Below are positions 10,819 to 20,145 of a DNA stretch of 64,000 bases, in pieces. This DNA is from Candidatus Brocadia sinica JPN1. Lineage in GTDB: Bacteria > Planctomycetota > Brocadiia > Brocadiales > Brocadiaceae. The translations under genes and the position numbers were made by a program. The notes beneath the pieces are model-generated. The model was not told the DNA's origin. It made no database searches and saw nothing but the letters and a program-made list of their open reading frames with translations. Location of the stretch: positions 744,001 to 808,000 of the forward strand of contig NZ_BAFN01000001.1 in assembly GCF_000949635.1 (NCBI RefSeq), in the 5' to 3' direction. Numbering within the stretch: position 1 is the stretch's first letter; the number at the start of each line of letters is the position of its first letter.

Positions 10819-11600
10819 AGTATTGGGACGATTTTTTTAATTTCATCTTCGGCGGAGAAAGGCATATTGTTGTCTTCGTACTGTTTCGCTTGGGCCGCAT
10901 ACCTCTTAGCCCTTTCAACTTTATCTTTGATGTATTGTGCAGTATCATATGAGCAGCTAAAGTCAGACCAGAAATTATAGAAATAGTCTTTGAGGACGGT
11001 ACATGACCAGAAGTATTTACCTACAATATACTGCTCAATAGAAAAGGATGTAAATGGGTGCCCTTGTGTAGCATTCCAATATTTAATGAGTCGAACCAAT
11101 GGTTTTATTTGGTAGCTTTCTGCTTTATTTTTATCCTGAATTGCTTGATTTGCAGCTTTCGGATCTGTAAATATCCATTCTGTCTAAGAAGATGCAGGTG
11201 ATGGGATTTGGTATCCATAGTTGTTTAAGGCGGGTACAAGTTCGAACTTGGTGTGATTTAGAGAAAGAACAATTGTAGGATTTGATTGTGATATTTCAGA
11301 GGTTGAATATTTCGTTTCCGAGAATTTTTTAAGTCTATCAAGATAGGCTTGTGGCTTCTTCTGACCATCAGACGTATCAAAAACAACCATATAGTCAATA
11401 TCAGAATTACTGTCCGCCTTGCGAGGCAAGATTGTGCCACGTGTATTTGATCCAAATTGAAAACGTTCTGTTATATTACTTCCAAAATATGCGTCAAGTC
11501 TTGATTCCAAAGTTGTGATGGATGCTGAGATACTCGATTTCTCAGAATCGGAAAGAACTAGGTTACTTGCCAAATCTGCAAGATGTGTGTTTACTGACAT
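10815..11600 (-). pseudogene. CD-NTase (SMODS nucleotidyltransferase) interrupted by one in-frame TAG
   Basis: A 138-codon frame from 11600 ends at an amber codon (11184-11186). The same frame then continues without interruption for about 122 codons to 10815, so one point change splits a gene of about 261 aa. The first part has the nucleotidyltransferase core: GSNTRGT with Gly50-Ser51, the metal pair Asp67/Asp69 in SDIDYMVVF and a third acidic residue, Glu120, in FELVPA. The second part resumes TEWIFTDPKAANQ and ends in a charged helix. In CBASS such enzymes make cyclic oligonucleotides that trigger the adjacent effector. Suppression, sequencing error or real inactivation are all possible; the rest of the frame is undamaged, so the change is recent. 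Confidence 0.8.
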
Positions 11601-11718
11601 TTTTTACTCTTTCTGATTTTTCAACATTGATTAGATTGATCCGCGTAATATGCGGAATACAAGTTTTTTGTCCATACAATATGCCTTTGATATGGTAAAT
11701 ACTATCGTGATAATCACT

Positions 11719-11860
11719 TCAGACTGCCACTTGTGTCTCTTTGCACTTGTTACCATGTCGTTTATACATATCAATATAAAATCCTCTTGTTTCATTTGAT
11801 CCAATGACGATAAGTCTGTTCCGTGCGGCTGCTGTAATGACGAGAGGATAGTAGGAAATT
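11719..11860 (-). pseudogene. Decayed N-terminal piece of a tyrosine recombinase (IntI/XerC-like)
   Basis: One minus-strand frame contains SSRHYSSRTEQTYRHWIK, the usual core-binding-domain motif of integron-type tyrosine recombinases. After a stop, a second frame continues with RGFYIDMYKRHGNKCKETQV, the next part of the same domain. No catalytic domain is found nearby. A frameshifted relic; the rest of 11601-12036 holds nothing else I recognise. Confidence 0.5.
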
Positions 11861-12036
11861 GCTTTTTCTTTAAAAGGGATGATAATAAAAAAATGAAGAA
11901 GAATGCAAGCTTTTTTCTGGGGAAAGAACGGGAACGAATCTTTCCAGGTTGTCTGAGAATAAGTGTTTTTAGCAAATTTTTGTGTCAGAATTTCTTTAAT
12001 GTCAATAACTATTAGCCGTAACAATATTTGTCACAC

Positions 12037-12341
12037 TTATACTGTAAGAGGGGTCTCTTTTATAATCCAACGAAATGGTTTGGCATTTTTGTCATAGAGT
12101 CCAATGTATTCAATGATTTTTGCAACCATATCCTCTTTTGATCTAAAGACAACTCTTTTGGTTATCTTACGTGCATAAATACTGAACCATAGCTCAATTT
12201 GATTGAGCAAAGATGCGTGAGTTGGTGTAAAGTGGAGAAAATAGTTAGGATGTTCAGACAGCCCATCTTTTACTTTTTGATGTTTATGGACACTGAGATT
12301 ATCCACAATCAAATGAATCTCCTTGCCATGATGTCTAATAG
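12037..12341 (-). pseudogene. IS630-family transposase, C-terminal fragment
   Basis: About 100 residues match the C-terminal half of IS630/Tc1-like DDE transposases: the second Asp in HLIVDNLSVHKH, the Glu in LLNQIELWFS, and the typical end FRSKEDMVAKIIEYI. The N-terminal half with the first Asp is absent. The open frame continues upstream into sequence that looks like the end of a group II intron, so the fragment is joined to, or was interrupted by, that intron. Not functional. Confidence 0.7.
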
Positions 12342-13130
12342 GGGCTAGGGAAAGCAATCGCCTCCCCTCCCTCAGAACCGTACAGGCGGATCTCCCGCAA
12401 AGATCTCTCCAATCAATGGGTTCTACATCGGGATTAACCAATTATTATCTGAGTTGTGGTATATGTGAACAGCCCAATCTTAACAATGATGACAGCGTTT
12501 TCTCATCATTCATCTCCTACCGACTGTCAACAGTTACTCCACTCTAAGCCAGGTACAATCCTCTTTTCTGGACTTCTCTGATTTGCTTATGCATTTCTGC
12601 CACTCACATTGGTTTGACTTCATGCCTTATCCACTTCATACCTCCACCTTCCTACCTCCCTCTTACCTGTGTCCATTATTTATGGTCTCAGTATAATTCT
12701 ATCTCCAACCACCCATGGTGTCTCTATCGTCGTTTTCTCACGCTACCCCTCGGCTCGATAGACCTTCCTGATTGCTTCTGGGGCTGGACTTCGCCATTTC
12801 CTAACAGGCTCATCAACACCACAAGCTGCATTGAGTTCGTTATCCTATGGACTATCAGTTCACATCACATTGCTTCCCATCTCACGGTGACGCAGTTATG
12901 GACGGTTACAAAACGGAAAGCGTTTTTCCTTGGAGAGGACAAGTTTTCGTGTGCTCTTGTTAGTAATTGTCTCTGTCGGTTGACATACTTCTGTCGCTAT
13001 CTTGAGTCGTACTTCACCCGGTGTATGATTTGGCATTACAATTTCCTTTTAACCGCTTAAATCACATCCGATGTCTGCGAAAAGTAATGTCTTCACCTGA
13101 TGCATACATGGCAACAAATCCTATAGCGAC
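12342..13130 (-). other. Probable group II intron remnant (no reverse-transcriptase ORF)
   Basis: On the minus strand, 12342-12400 carries text typical of the 3' part of bacterial group II introns (TGTACGGTTCTGAGGGAGGG). About 700 nt upstream have no coding frame but purine-rich, structured sequence of the sort found in intron domain I. No intron-encoded protein is present. The boundaries are estimates. It abuts the IS630 fragment, so the intron may have landed in that transposase gene. Confidence 0.4.
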
Positions 13131-13252
13131 ACTGTACTCTATTTGCTAATATTCAGTTACTACAAGTCAGATACGGGTTTCGATAGTTATGGAAAGGATT
13201 GGAGAGATATCTAAGATGGAGTAATTAAGTGAGGAAATATGTAAGGTGTTCT

Positions 13253-14146
13253 CTAGAATTTGCTGGACTTCGTAGGTCTATCGTACTGGGTATGAGCCGC
13301 TAGACTGAGCTGCGTCTCGATCTGACCGGCTGCTCGCATTACCTGATACACGTCGATATGATCTATCGTTGTGTTCGCATTCACGAAGTTAGCCAAGTAA
13401 GTCTGCGACTTTGACTTTACACCATTACGTTCACACACTATGTAGGCAACCGACTCGGCCTCGAGTTCCTGCTGCGAGTGATCAAGGGCACGCCGCTCGG
13501 GGACGCCGAGCTTTCTGTCTGATCCGAGATGCCCAAGAAACAGGTGTCCCAGTTCATGCACGAGCGTGGCGAACTTGACGGCTGGATCATGGTTGCGGTT
13601 GATGTGGATTCGGTACTGCGTGGTATCCTTATCGCTTGATGCACGCAGGACTACTCGAATTGAGCCAGCATTCCGGTCTCCAGCATCGACAAAACACCAC
13701 TCGATGCTCTTCCTCTTTAGCAATGGCTCGAATGATCTCAGTTTGATCTCGTCGATTTCACCTCGGGCGAAGAAGCTTGCCACATCTTCAGGAAGCGGTT
13801 TACCCTTCGTATCCATTACGTCATATACCAGGGCAACTGGTCCAAACGGCCAGAGAATGAGCAGTGGCCGCGCGCCTTCCTTAGGCCAGCGGTCGAAGCG
13901 CTCGCGCCAGTCGCGAGCCGATGCGGCGTAGCTTAGTCCAGGTTTCTGCACTTGGAGCAGCATGGCGTTGAACGGCGCGAAGTTGCGTAGGAGGACAACG
14001 AAGTCGAGTAGGTCTTTATAGTCCCTGCTCTGCGTGTACAGCTTAGAGTCAGCTAGGAGCTGGTCCAGTAATGACCGAGCGTCTTCCGTCTCAAACGACT
14101 TCTGCTGCTTTGTCTGGTGGTCGGTTTTGTAGTCGCTCATGTACAC
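13253..14146 (-). CDS. ImmA/IrrE-family metallopeptidase domain protein
   Basis: A 297-aa protein with a zinc-metallopeptidase signature HELGHLFLGH at about residues 192-201 and a downstream acidic helix QELEAESVAYIVC that supplies the third ligand, as in ImmA/IrrE (DUF955) peptidases. The N-terminal 120 residues resemble the helical region found before DUF955 in mobile-element ArdC-like proteins (DARSLLDQLL, FAPFNAMLLQVQKPG). Such enzymes cleave or titrate repressors, or act in defence and anti-restriction on mobile DNA. It is more GC-rich than its AT-rich surroundings, which suggests recent acquisition. The substrate is unknown. The ATG at 14146 is first; an ATG two codons later is equally possible. 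Confidence 0.8.
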   Translation of the reverse strand: MYMSDYKTDHQTKQQKSFETEDARSLLDQLLADSKLYTQSRDYKDLLDFVVLLRNFAPFNAMLLQVQKPGLSYAASARDWRERFDRWPKEGARPLLILWPFGPVALVYDVMDTKGKPLPEDVASFFARGEIDEIKLRSFEPLLKRKSIEWCFVDAGDRNAGSIRVVLRASSDKDTTQYRIHINRNHDPAVKFATLVHELGHLFLGHLGSDRKLGVPERRALDHSQQELEAESVAYIVCERNGVKSKSQTYLANFVNANTTIDHIDVYQVMRAAGQIETQLSLAAHTQYDRPTKSSKF

Positions 14147-14577
14147 CTTAGACTTTCGAGGTCAATCCATTTTGGCGTATAAGGTTTAATTCCAGCATTT
14201 TCATTTGAATGAGTTGGCTCCGGAAGTCCTTCTCCATGATATAGATTTGTGCCTTCTCGTCTTTGTCCTAAACGATTCCGAACATAATCCTTGACTCTCT
14301 AACGATATATCGTTGATCATGTGTGATGGACAAGGTATATTCTTTACACGCACCTGACACTGCGGTTCGGTTTTTTAGGTATATTAAGTTCTTCTTCGTT
14401 TGACCTTACTCCAGAAGCATCTCATGATTATGCCTTGGGGTTTCACTCGTCCTTCGACCCAATTTGCTTGGATTGGAGATTTTACTTAAATTATTGATCA
14501 TTCTAATATGTATTGCACATCTACATCTGAAATTAGCAACGGCTATCATCCGCAAAGTACTTTGTTAAGGATTTTTT
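14147..14577. other. Intergenic stretch without a gene
   Basis: About 430 bp, AT-rich, no credible frame. At about 14430-14480 there is a decayed copy of the CTCGTCCTTCG...GGAGATTTTACTT stretch also seen at about 9885-9955. The two copies flank the CBASS/ImmA segment in the same orientation. Confidence 0.4.
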
Positions 14578-14994
14578 TTACTCAATTTCTAAAACTTCAT
14601 GGTTCATTCGGTTAGGGTCCTCAAAAGGAGGCTCATAAAAGACCGGAACGCCTGTGTCTCTAATTGCCTCCTTTAATCTCTTCGCCAAAGCCAGGCCTTT
14701 CTCATGGAAATCATCCCAAGGGAAATTAAGGTCTTCATCATTTGACATGAACCACCCTGACCATTCCTCTAGTTCCTTTTCTATTTGTGCAATCACCTCT
14801 CGTTCAGGGAAGTTATAGGACAATCCGATGCAGACCCCTTCCTGGTCCCATGCGTATGCATCACAATAGTCCGCCATAATCTTGATCTTTGTCAGGTGGT
14901 CTTTTGGCATTTTTCGTTTGCTTGACGGAAAATAAAGCGCACACTTGCTGCAAATGGAAATATCAACTCGGCATTCCCACAATGTGAGCCGCAT
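14578..14994 (-). CDS. Small hypothetical protein, acidic
   Basis: A 138-aa frame from ATG 14994, which begins 10 bp after the stop of the upstream small gene, so the two may be co-transcribed. An earlier in-frame start would overlap that gene. The N-terminus has a CxxC-like element (CSKCALYF). The rest is acidic and amphipathic, with the strings DYCDAYAWDQEGVC, LEEWSGWFMSNDED and FPWDDFHEKG. I do not recognise the family. Amino-acid composition and length suggest a real protein of accessory origin. Confidence 0.5.
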   Translation of the reverse strand: MRLTLWECRVDISICSKCALYFPSSKRKMPKDHLTKIKIMADYCDAYAWDQEGVCIGLSYNFPEREVIAQIEKELEEWSGWFMSNDEDLNFPWDDFHEKGLALAKRLKEAIRDTGVPVFYEPPFEDPNRMNHEVLEIE

Positions 14995-15004
14995 AAGCAC
15001 AGTA

Positions 15005-15274
15005 CTATGCCTCCTTGTTGCCAAAGAGCCTGCGAAGTTCCTCCTTGTGATTATTGCCGTAATCGAGAACACCCCAGATACGGTTCCATTGTGTTAATAT
15101 CCGCTTCGGATTCTGTGCCGCTTCCGCGATCTTCTCTTCCCTTCGCCGCACTTCATGCTGCTTCCATATTCCTTCCGCGTTCCGCCTGTACCCATTACAT
15201 TTGAAATAAACGTAACCACCATTAACGTGTTGAACGTATATGAAACTAATTTTGATATTCAAACGGAACCGCAT
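15005..15274 (-). CDS. Small hypothetical protein, possibly the 3' part of a broken gene
   Basis: An 89-aa frame with a beta-like start (SFIYVQHVNGGYVYFKCNG) and a strongly charged helical end (VRRREEKIAEAAQNPKR). It overlaps, in another frame, the JAB-like remnant upstream, so it may be the frameshifted tail of that gene rather than an independent one. No family recognised. Confidence 0.4.
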   Translation of the reverse strand: MRFRLNIKISFIYVQHVNGGYVYFKCNGYRRNAEGIWKQHEVRRREEKIAEAAQNPKRILTQWNRIWGVLDYGNNHKEELRRLFGNKEA

Positions 15275-15605
15275 TCAACGGAGACTCCTTTGTACAGTCT
15301 GCGGCAAAACAGTGGTACAAACCCAATATCTCCATTCCAAACATAGTAGCAAAATGCCTTGCTTTCTCAGATGCAGGCATAATATTGGCAAAACGGTCAA
15401 GGGATTCGTACCATCTGGCAGTCTTGCCTACCGGCAAAGCAGCCTTGATGGACTCAGGTTCGCGTGTGCCGATCAGGAATCCGTAACCCTCCAATGGATA
15501 AACAAGTGTACAGTGCTTGTAAATCTTTTTTAAAGCTCTTGATTCGAAGTCGACTGGTGTTGTCTTGAATGTGCACCTCTTGTTTTGTATGATAGTCTCG
15601 GAAAT
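15246..15605 (-). pseudogene. Possible JAB/MPN metalloprotease-domain remnant
   Basis: The open minus-strand frame reads ALKKIYKHC, then YPLEGYGFLIGTREP, and later EILGLYH, the layout of prokaryotic JAB (JAMM) domains. Where the HxHP zinc motif is expected the frame reads HCFAAD, and the frame soon shifts away from the pattern. No ATG is available upstream. I read it as a decayed gene; JAB proteins occur in ubiquitin-like, phage and type II CBASS contexts. Tentative. Confidence 0.35.
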
Positions 15606-15917
15606 CTAATAATACTATTAAATATGACTTTAATTTTTTTGAACTATAATAAAATAAATTGTTTTTTGCAAATTTATTTAGTTAAAAATACTTCTATTAC
15701 TAATATATATATTACTATCACATATCGTTTAATAAATGTATAGCCCCATTGTTTCAAACTGTAGTCAAATTGTAGTCAATTCTAGCGGAATCCAACGGAA
15801 ACCAACGGAATTGGCAGAATTAAATTTGTGTTGTAACTTTTTCTATGATAAAATATTGCGGTCATAACAGACACAGGATCAGTCAGTTATGAAAATTGTT
15901 AAAAAAACCCTTTTTAT
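15606..15917. other. AT-rich intergenic stretch left of the island boundary
   Basis: About 310 bp with no gene. It contains short repeated strings (GTAGTCAA twice, CAACGGAA-type triplets) at about 15762-15815, immediately before the att-like repeat. Similar text, GTAGTCAGATTGTGGTC, follows the right-hand att-like repeat, so these may be integrase arm sites. Confidence 0.35.
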
Positions 15918-15974
<57 letters not shown>

Positions 15975-15987
15975 GGCAAAACCGGTA

Positions 15988-16821
15988 TTATTCATTATTT
16001 GCGACCTTCGAATTGTATAGTTTTTGTATAGCTGGCTGTTGAGTTAAGATTTTATCGAGGGTGACTATTGCTTTCAGTTTATGACTTGGCGCAAGGTGAG
16101 AATATCTTAGGGTCATTTTCAAGTCTTTATGCCCTAGCAATTCTTTTACTGTAGTTATATCAATTCCAGCCATTACAAGATGACTTGCGAAAGTGTGCCT
16201 CAAATCATGAAACCTGAAATCCTTAATCCCTGCCCTTTTTAATGCTGTATTGAAGCTCCTCTTTACATTATCATACCGTTTACCAGTCAAAGGATTGTAG
16301 AGCACATGAGGAACATCTTCACGCTTTGGTAAAGTTTTTAATGTTTCCAAGAATGTTGGACTAATGTGTATTTCCTTCCGTTCTGAATTCTTGGTCTGGT
16401 CTTGGTTTAACAGGATAAATCCCGCTTTCAAATCAACATTATCCCACTTAAGCCCAAGTATTTCGTCTTTCCTCATTCCGGTGTTAAGTGCTGTAACAAC
16501 AATCGGCTTTAAATGGCTATCACATGAATCAATAAGCCTTTGACACTCCTCTGTAGATAGATACCTCAATCGCCTATTATTTTCAGGTAACAGTTTAACT
16601 TTCCTTATACGTTTCAAGGTTTCTTCTTCCACCATATCCCACTCAACCGCCTTAGTAAACATGTGTGAAATAGTCGCAATTAACCTATTAACCGTAGCAG
16701 GTTTTTTCCCCATGCTTAACCTGTCCGTTTGAAATTGTTCCAGTATCATGGAATTGAAACGTCTTAAAGGTATATTCCCAAAGGTCTCTGCTAATCGCAT
16801 AACAAGGCCCCTCTGTGTCAA
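15988..16821 (-). pseudogene. Tyrosine integrase, N-terminus removed by IS3 insertion
   Basis: The 277-aa frame contains the whole catalytic domain: Arg in TGMRKDEIL, HDLRHTFASH (His-x-x-Arg), GHKDLKMTLRYSHL with the second His and the nucleophilic Tyr. The core-binding domain is only partly present. The frame opens on a TTG inside the IS3 left terminal repeat (IS end at 16816), so the original start and about 60 or more residues were lost. It sits next to the left att-like repeat, as expected for the element's own integrase. Some recombinase folds may still form, but a normal promoter and start are missing. Confidence 0.8.
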
Positions 16822-16878
16822 TAATAGTTGGACACTTTCCCATATATAGTTTAGTGTAGGGTGGGAAGGAGAAGATCT

Positions 16879-17370
16879 ATGAAAAATAGTAGTCCAATAA
16901 GTCTAAAAACAGATAACCTGTCTGTGGAAACGGGAGGAGCCCGCAGGGCGACTGGAGTTTCCACAGACAGCGCAACCCAACGTGGTCATTTTTCTGATCC
17001 TGAGGTAACAGAGAAGGCTGTTCGCCGGAAATTCACCGCAAAATACAAACTCCGCATCCTTCAAGAGGCGGAGGCATGTACTACACAGGGTCAAATTGGG
17101 GCGCTTTTACGGCGTGAAGGACTCTACTCGTCCAATCTCACCACATGGCGTTGTCAACAGAAGAAAGGCGCCCTGGAAGCGCTTTCCCCAAAATATCGCG
17201 GCCCAAAGGCGAAAAATATCGACCCCTCCGAACGTCGTATTGCTGAACTGGAAAAGGAAAACCATCGGCTGAAAGAGAAACTCAAACGGGCAGAAATCAT
17301 TATTGACGTCCAAAAAAAACTCTCGGAAATACTTCAGATACCACTGGGTACAACAGGAGAGAAGATATGA
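16879..17370 (+). CDS. IS3 OrfA (transposase DNA-binding subunit)
   Basis: A 163-aa protein from ATG 16879, preceded by AAGGAG with 8-nt spacing; an upstream GTG at 16861 is less likely. Residues about 55-105 form a helix-turn-helix (FTAKYKLRILQEAEACTTQGQIGALLRREG split across helices), followed by a leucine-zipper-like coiled coil (ELEKENHRLKEKLKRAE). It would bind the IS ends and pair with OrfB. Its stop overlaps the orfB start by 4 bp. Confidence 0.85.
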   Translation: MKNSSPISLKTDNLSVETGGARRATGVSTDSATQRGHFSDPEVTEKAVRRKFTAKYKLRILQEAEACTTQGQIGALLRREGLYSSNLTTWRCQQKKGALEALSPKYRGPKAKNIDPSERRIAELEKENHRLKEKLKRAEIIIDVQKKLSEILQIPLGTTGEKI

Positions 17371-18350
17371 TGCGCGCCGCCGAATCTCTTGCTCAACATG
17401 TGCGCATCAAAAAGGACTGCAAGGCACTGGGTATCCCAAGAGCGAGTTATTATTACTACCAAAAGTGCAAAAAAGACCTTTCTTGCAAAAGGGTATCTTC
17501 GACGCCTCCACTGGCATTGTCAGAGCAGGAACAGCAATCGGTTCTTGATATCTTCCATAGCGAACGCTTTCTTGATAAGGCCCCGCATGAGATGTATGCA
17601 ACGTTACTTGATGAAGGGACCTACCTGTGTTCCACGAGAACCATGTACCGTATCCTGAAAAAACATGGTGAAGTACGTGAAAGAAGAAACCAGGCGCTCA
17701 GACCCAATTACCAGAAGCCGGAGCTTCTGGCAACGGCTTCTAATCAGGTATGGTCATGGGATATAACAAAACTCAGAGGACCTGCAAAGCGGACATATTT
17801 CTATCTCTATGTCATTCTCGACATCTTCAGCCGTTATGTGGTCGGATAGATGGTTGCGCACCACGAACAGGCCATATTGGCACAACGGCTTATCGCTGAT
17901 AGCTGTAAAAAACAGGCTATCAAGCCTGAACAACTGGTGACCCACGCTGATCGCGGCTCAAGCATGACATCCAAGCCTGTGGCGTTTCTTCTGTCTGATC
18001 TGGGAATAACAAAAAGCCATTCTCGTCCTTACGTCAGTAACGACAACCCCCTACTCGGAGTCACATTTAAAACCCTCAATTACGGGCCGGATTTTCCGGA
18101 TAATTTCGGCTCAATTGAGGATGCCAGGGTCTTTTGTAAGAACTTCTTTACCTGGTACCATAGAGGACATCATCATTCCGGCATCGGACTTTTGAAACCG
18201 GAAGACGTCCACTATGGACGTACGGACCAAATTATGAAAGAATGGAGTCTTGTCTTAAAAACCGCCTTTGAAAATCACCCTGAACGATTCAGAGGTATAC
18301 CGCCATGTATGCCTATGGCTGCCTGGATTAATCAACCAAAACAAGATTAG
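17367..18350 (+). pseudogene. IS3 OrfB transposase (DDE), broken by a stop and paired indels
   Basis: The frame has an HTH_21 region and an rve catalytic core: first Asp in VWSWDITK and second Asp in THADRGSSM. It is interrupted by TAG at 17847-17849 where relatives have Trp (YVVG-stop-MVAHHEQ), and the same frame then continues to 18350. In addition, DNPLLGVTFKTL stands where the family has DNPYSEsqFKTLKY. This is explained by one extra C in CCCCC and one missing T a few bases later, which restores the frame but removes the catalytic Glu. The transposase is therefore dead on two counts. Confidence 0.85.
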
Positions 18351-18403
18351 ACTCTGCCTTTAGAGTCTAAATTATTTAAAAAAGTGTCTAATTTTCATTG
18401 ACA

Positions 18404-19190
18404 TATTCCAGTTGTCCTTCTTTATTTACCTTCAAAGCCTTGGCGCCGGTGATTTTTACTTTTATCTCGTCTGGTTTTGCATTCGGCTTCACACAAAAGA
18501 GTTTTTCCACATTATTCCCATAAGTCTTCAACTTCAAATCTATCCCTTTATATACCTCTCCAAGAGCTACAACATCATAAGTTGATATATTGGACATCCA
18601 TCTTGATGGGGCTTCTCCCTTGAAATAATTGACCTTTGTTACAGCTTTGGCTAAACCTTGTATATTGTTAATCTTTCCGTCTACAAATTCTTCTTTCAAA
18701 GCAATAGCTTTTATATGATGTTTATCGGCGTTGGTATTGGGATTTGCAATAAGACAATAGGTACAATTTTGATATGAGATACCTGATGCACGATGCAGGA
18801 TGTTGAATCTGCATTGCGCATTTTGAATCATTTGCTCTGCGTTATAGAGATTATTTTGTAAGGAGCTTTCGCGGTTAATAAAGGTATTTTTCTTTCCGTC
18901 TGTTGAATTTGGCAAGGAATAGACAATCTCACCTTCCTCTGTTACAAATATTGTCCCCCCAAAGGTATTGGCATAAAATCTTACTTGATTGTTATTGATT
19001 TGTCCTTCATTGGCTATGAAGGGTAGCTGAAGCTTTTCTGTCTTTTGAATGAAATCTGCTTGTGATGGTTTATTTACATTTTTTGCTCTGCAAAAAGGGT
19101 TGTTCTAAAACATACTAGCGTCAAAAGAAGTGTTAAACACCAAAAGGGACAAAACGTATAGAAGCCGATTCCAGAAAATATTTTTTTCAT
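18404..19190 (-). pseudogene. N-terminal fragment of an SBBP-type surface protein
   Basis: It starts at ATG 19190 behind an AGGAGG ribosome site, with a signal peptide (MKKIFSGIGFYTF...). A frameshift near 19090-19110 follows, and then the N-terminal domain found in the window's intact SBBP proteins (LQLPFIANEGQINNNQVRFY, NTFGGTIFVTEEGEIVYSLP, KTYGNNVEKLF). It is cut at 18404 by the IS3 right end, before any propeller repeat. It is closest to the protein starting at 25082. Confidence 0.8.
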
Positions 19191-19209
19191 AATATTAAAG
19201 CCTCCTTTT

Positions 19210-19449
19210 CTACCTCAATAAGTTTTCTATCTCCTCATCGGTAAACCCAAATTGCCGAAAAATACGAAGAACATAAGGTGGTGAAAGCTCTCCCGCTCCC
19301 ATATCAATAGGTACAACCCTTTTCTTGCCTTCACAATGACGGATATACAACTGGTGATCCCCTTTACCTGTTCTGTAAAAAGCGCAACCTCCATGTTTTA
19401 GAATTCGTATTAACTCCTTCGGTTTAAGAGACGGAATATTTTTAGGCAT
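19210..19449 (-). CDS. hicA: HicA-like mRNA interferase toxin
   Basis: A 79-aa YcfA/HicA-type protein with the double-stranded-RNA-binding-like fold. It has LKPKELIRILKHGGC, the catalytic His in GKGDHQLYIRH, and the closing VVPIDMGAGELSPPYVLRIFRQFG. The family cleaves mRNA when free of its antitoxin. It overlaps the upstream hicB-like gene by 8 bp (19442-19449), so the two are translationally coupled with antitoxin first. Confidence 0.85.
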   Translation of the reverse strand: MPKNIPSLKPKELIRILKHGGCAFYRTGKGDHQLYIRHCEGKKRVVPIDMGAGELSPPYVLRIFRQFGFTDEEIENLLR

Positions 19450-19735
19450 GTACAGCCCTTAACTCGTATGGCTCCGAGGTAGGCTCTTTACCCTCGATTG
19501 TCAAAAACTCATGAAGTTCTTTTACTGACAACGGTGCCGTATAGACATCGCTTTCAGTTTTGTAAACAGCTTCGAAAGAATCGATAGCCTCTTTGAGTTT
19601 CTCAATTGCATCTTCTTTCGTAGTTCCTTGCCCAACTAATCCGTTTTCTAAACACAAAGCCACCCAACAGCCCTTACTTTCACGCAATACCACTGTATAA
19701 AAGTCCATTCTTAGCATCTCCCTATCTATAAACAA
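19442..19735 (-). CDS. hicB: HicB-like antitoxin
   Basis: A 97-aa protein with the HicB partial RNase-H-like fold: YTVVLRESKGCWVALCLENGLVGQGTT followed by KEDAIEKLKEAIDSF across two helices. It should bind and neutralise the HicA-like toxin. The C-terminal tail is short and shows no clear ribbon-helix-helix. MFIDREM could start nine residues later at MDFYTVV, preceded by GGGAGA-like sequence; both are possible. Confidence 0.8.
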   Translation of the reverse strand: MFIDREMLRMDFYTVVLRESKGCWVALCLENGLVGQGTTKEDAIEKLKEAIDSFEAVYKTESDVYTAPLSVKELHEFLTIEGKEPTSEPYELRAVHA

Positions 19736-19743
19736 AAGATTGT

Positions 19744-20145
19744 TCAGCTATTTCTGTAGCTCAAATATTCCTTTAAGCTTATAATCTTTATCCCTTTGTA
19801 TTCTCTCAGTATTAACATTTCTTTATCGCCCGTTACTATTGTATCGGCTTTACCAAATAAAGCACATTCAAGGATTCTGTTGTCGAGATCGTCTTTAAAG
19901 ACACGAATTCTTTTAGTTGGATTTATCACCTGAGCAATATCCGAAAGGTAAACTGCTACATGACTGATTGCCTCTCTATCACGGTGGAATTTTGTGGATA
20001 GCACTTCTAAGACCTCTTTAATGATTTCCCTGGAAATTAAGAGCGTATCATCGCCTTCAATTATTCTTAAGATTGCCTTCTCTGCCTTACTACCAGGGAT
20101 AACAAAGACAGAAATGAAGATATTTGAGTCAAATACGAGTTTCAC
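19744..20145 (-). CDS. PIN-domain toxin (putative ribonuclease)
   Basis: A 133-aa PIN protein with the acidic catalytic set: Asp in VFDSNIFIS, Glu in EIIKEVLEVL, Asp in DDLDNRILECAL and the last Asp in IVTGDKEML. Such proteins cleave RNA when released from a cognate antitoxin. It overlaps the upstream RHH gene by 4 bp, giving an antitoxin-toxin operon. Confidence 0.88.
   Translation of the reverse strand: MKLVFDSNIFISVFVIPGSKAEKAILRIIEGDDTLLISREIIKEVLEVLSTKFHRDREAISHVAVYLSDIAQVINPTKRIRVFKDDLDNRILECALFGKADTIVTGDKEMLILREYKGIKIISLKEYLSYRNS

Larger units (their letters stand above)
16816..18403 (+). mobile_element. IS3-family insertion sequence (1,588 bp), inactivated
   Basis: The terminal inverted repeats are visible: the left end starts TGTCAATAATAGTTGGACAC at 16816, and the right end read on the minus strand from 18403 starts TGTCAATGAAAATTAGACAC. 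The two IS3 genes lie between in the usual slightly overlapping arrangement. No target-site duplication is seen (CTG before, TAT after), and the element joins two truncated genes, so a deletion or recombination followed insertion. Confidence 0.85.

Noticed and set aside
12614-13060. A 148-aa plus-strand ORF
   Set aside because: Composition is untypical and it is antisense to the group II intron-like sequence.
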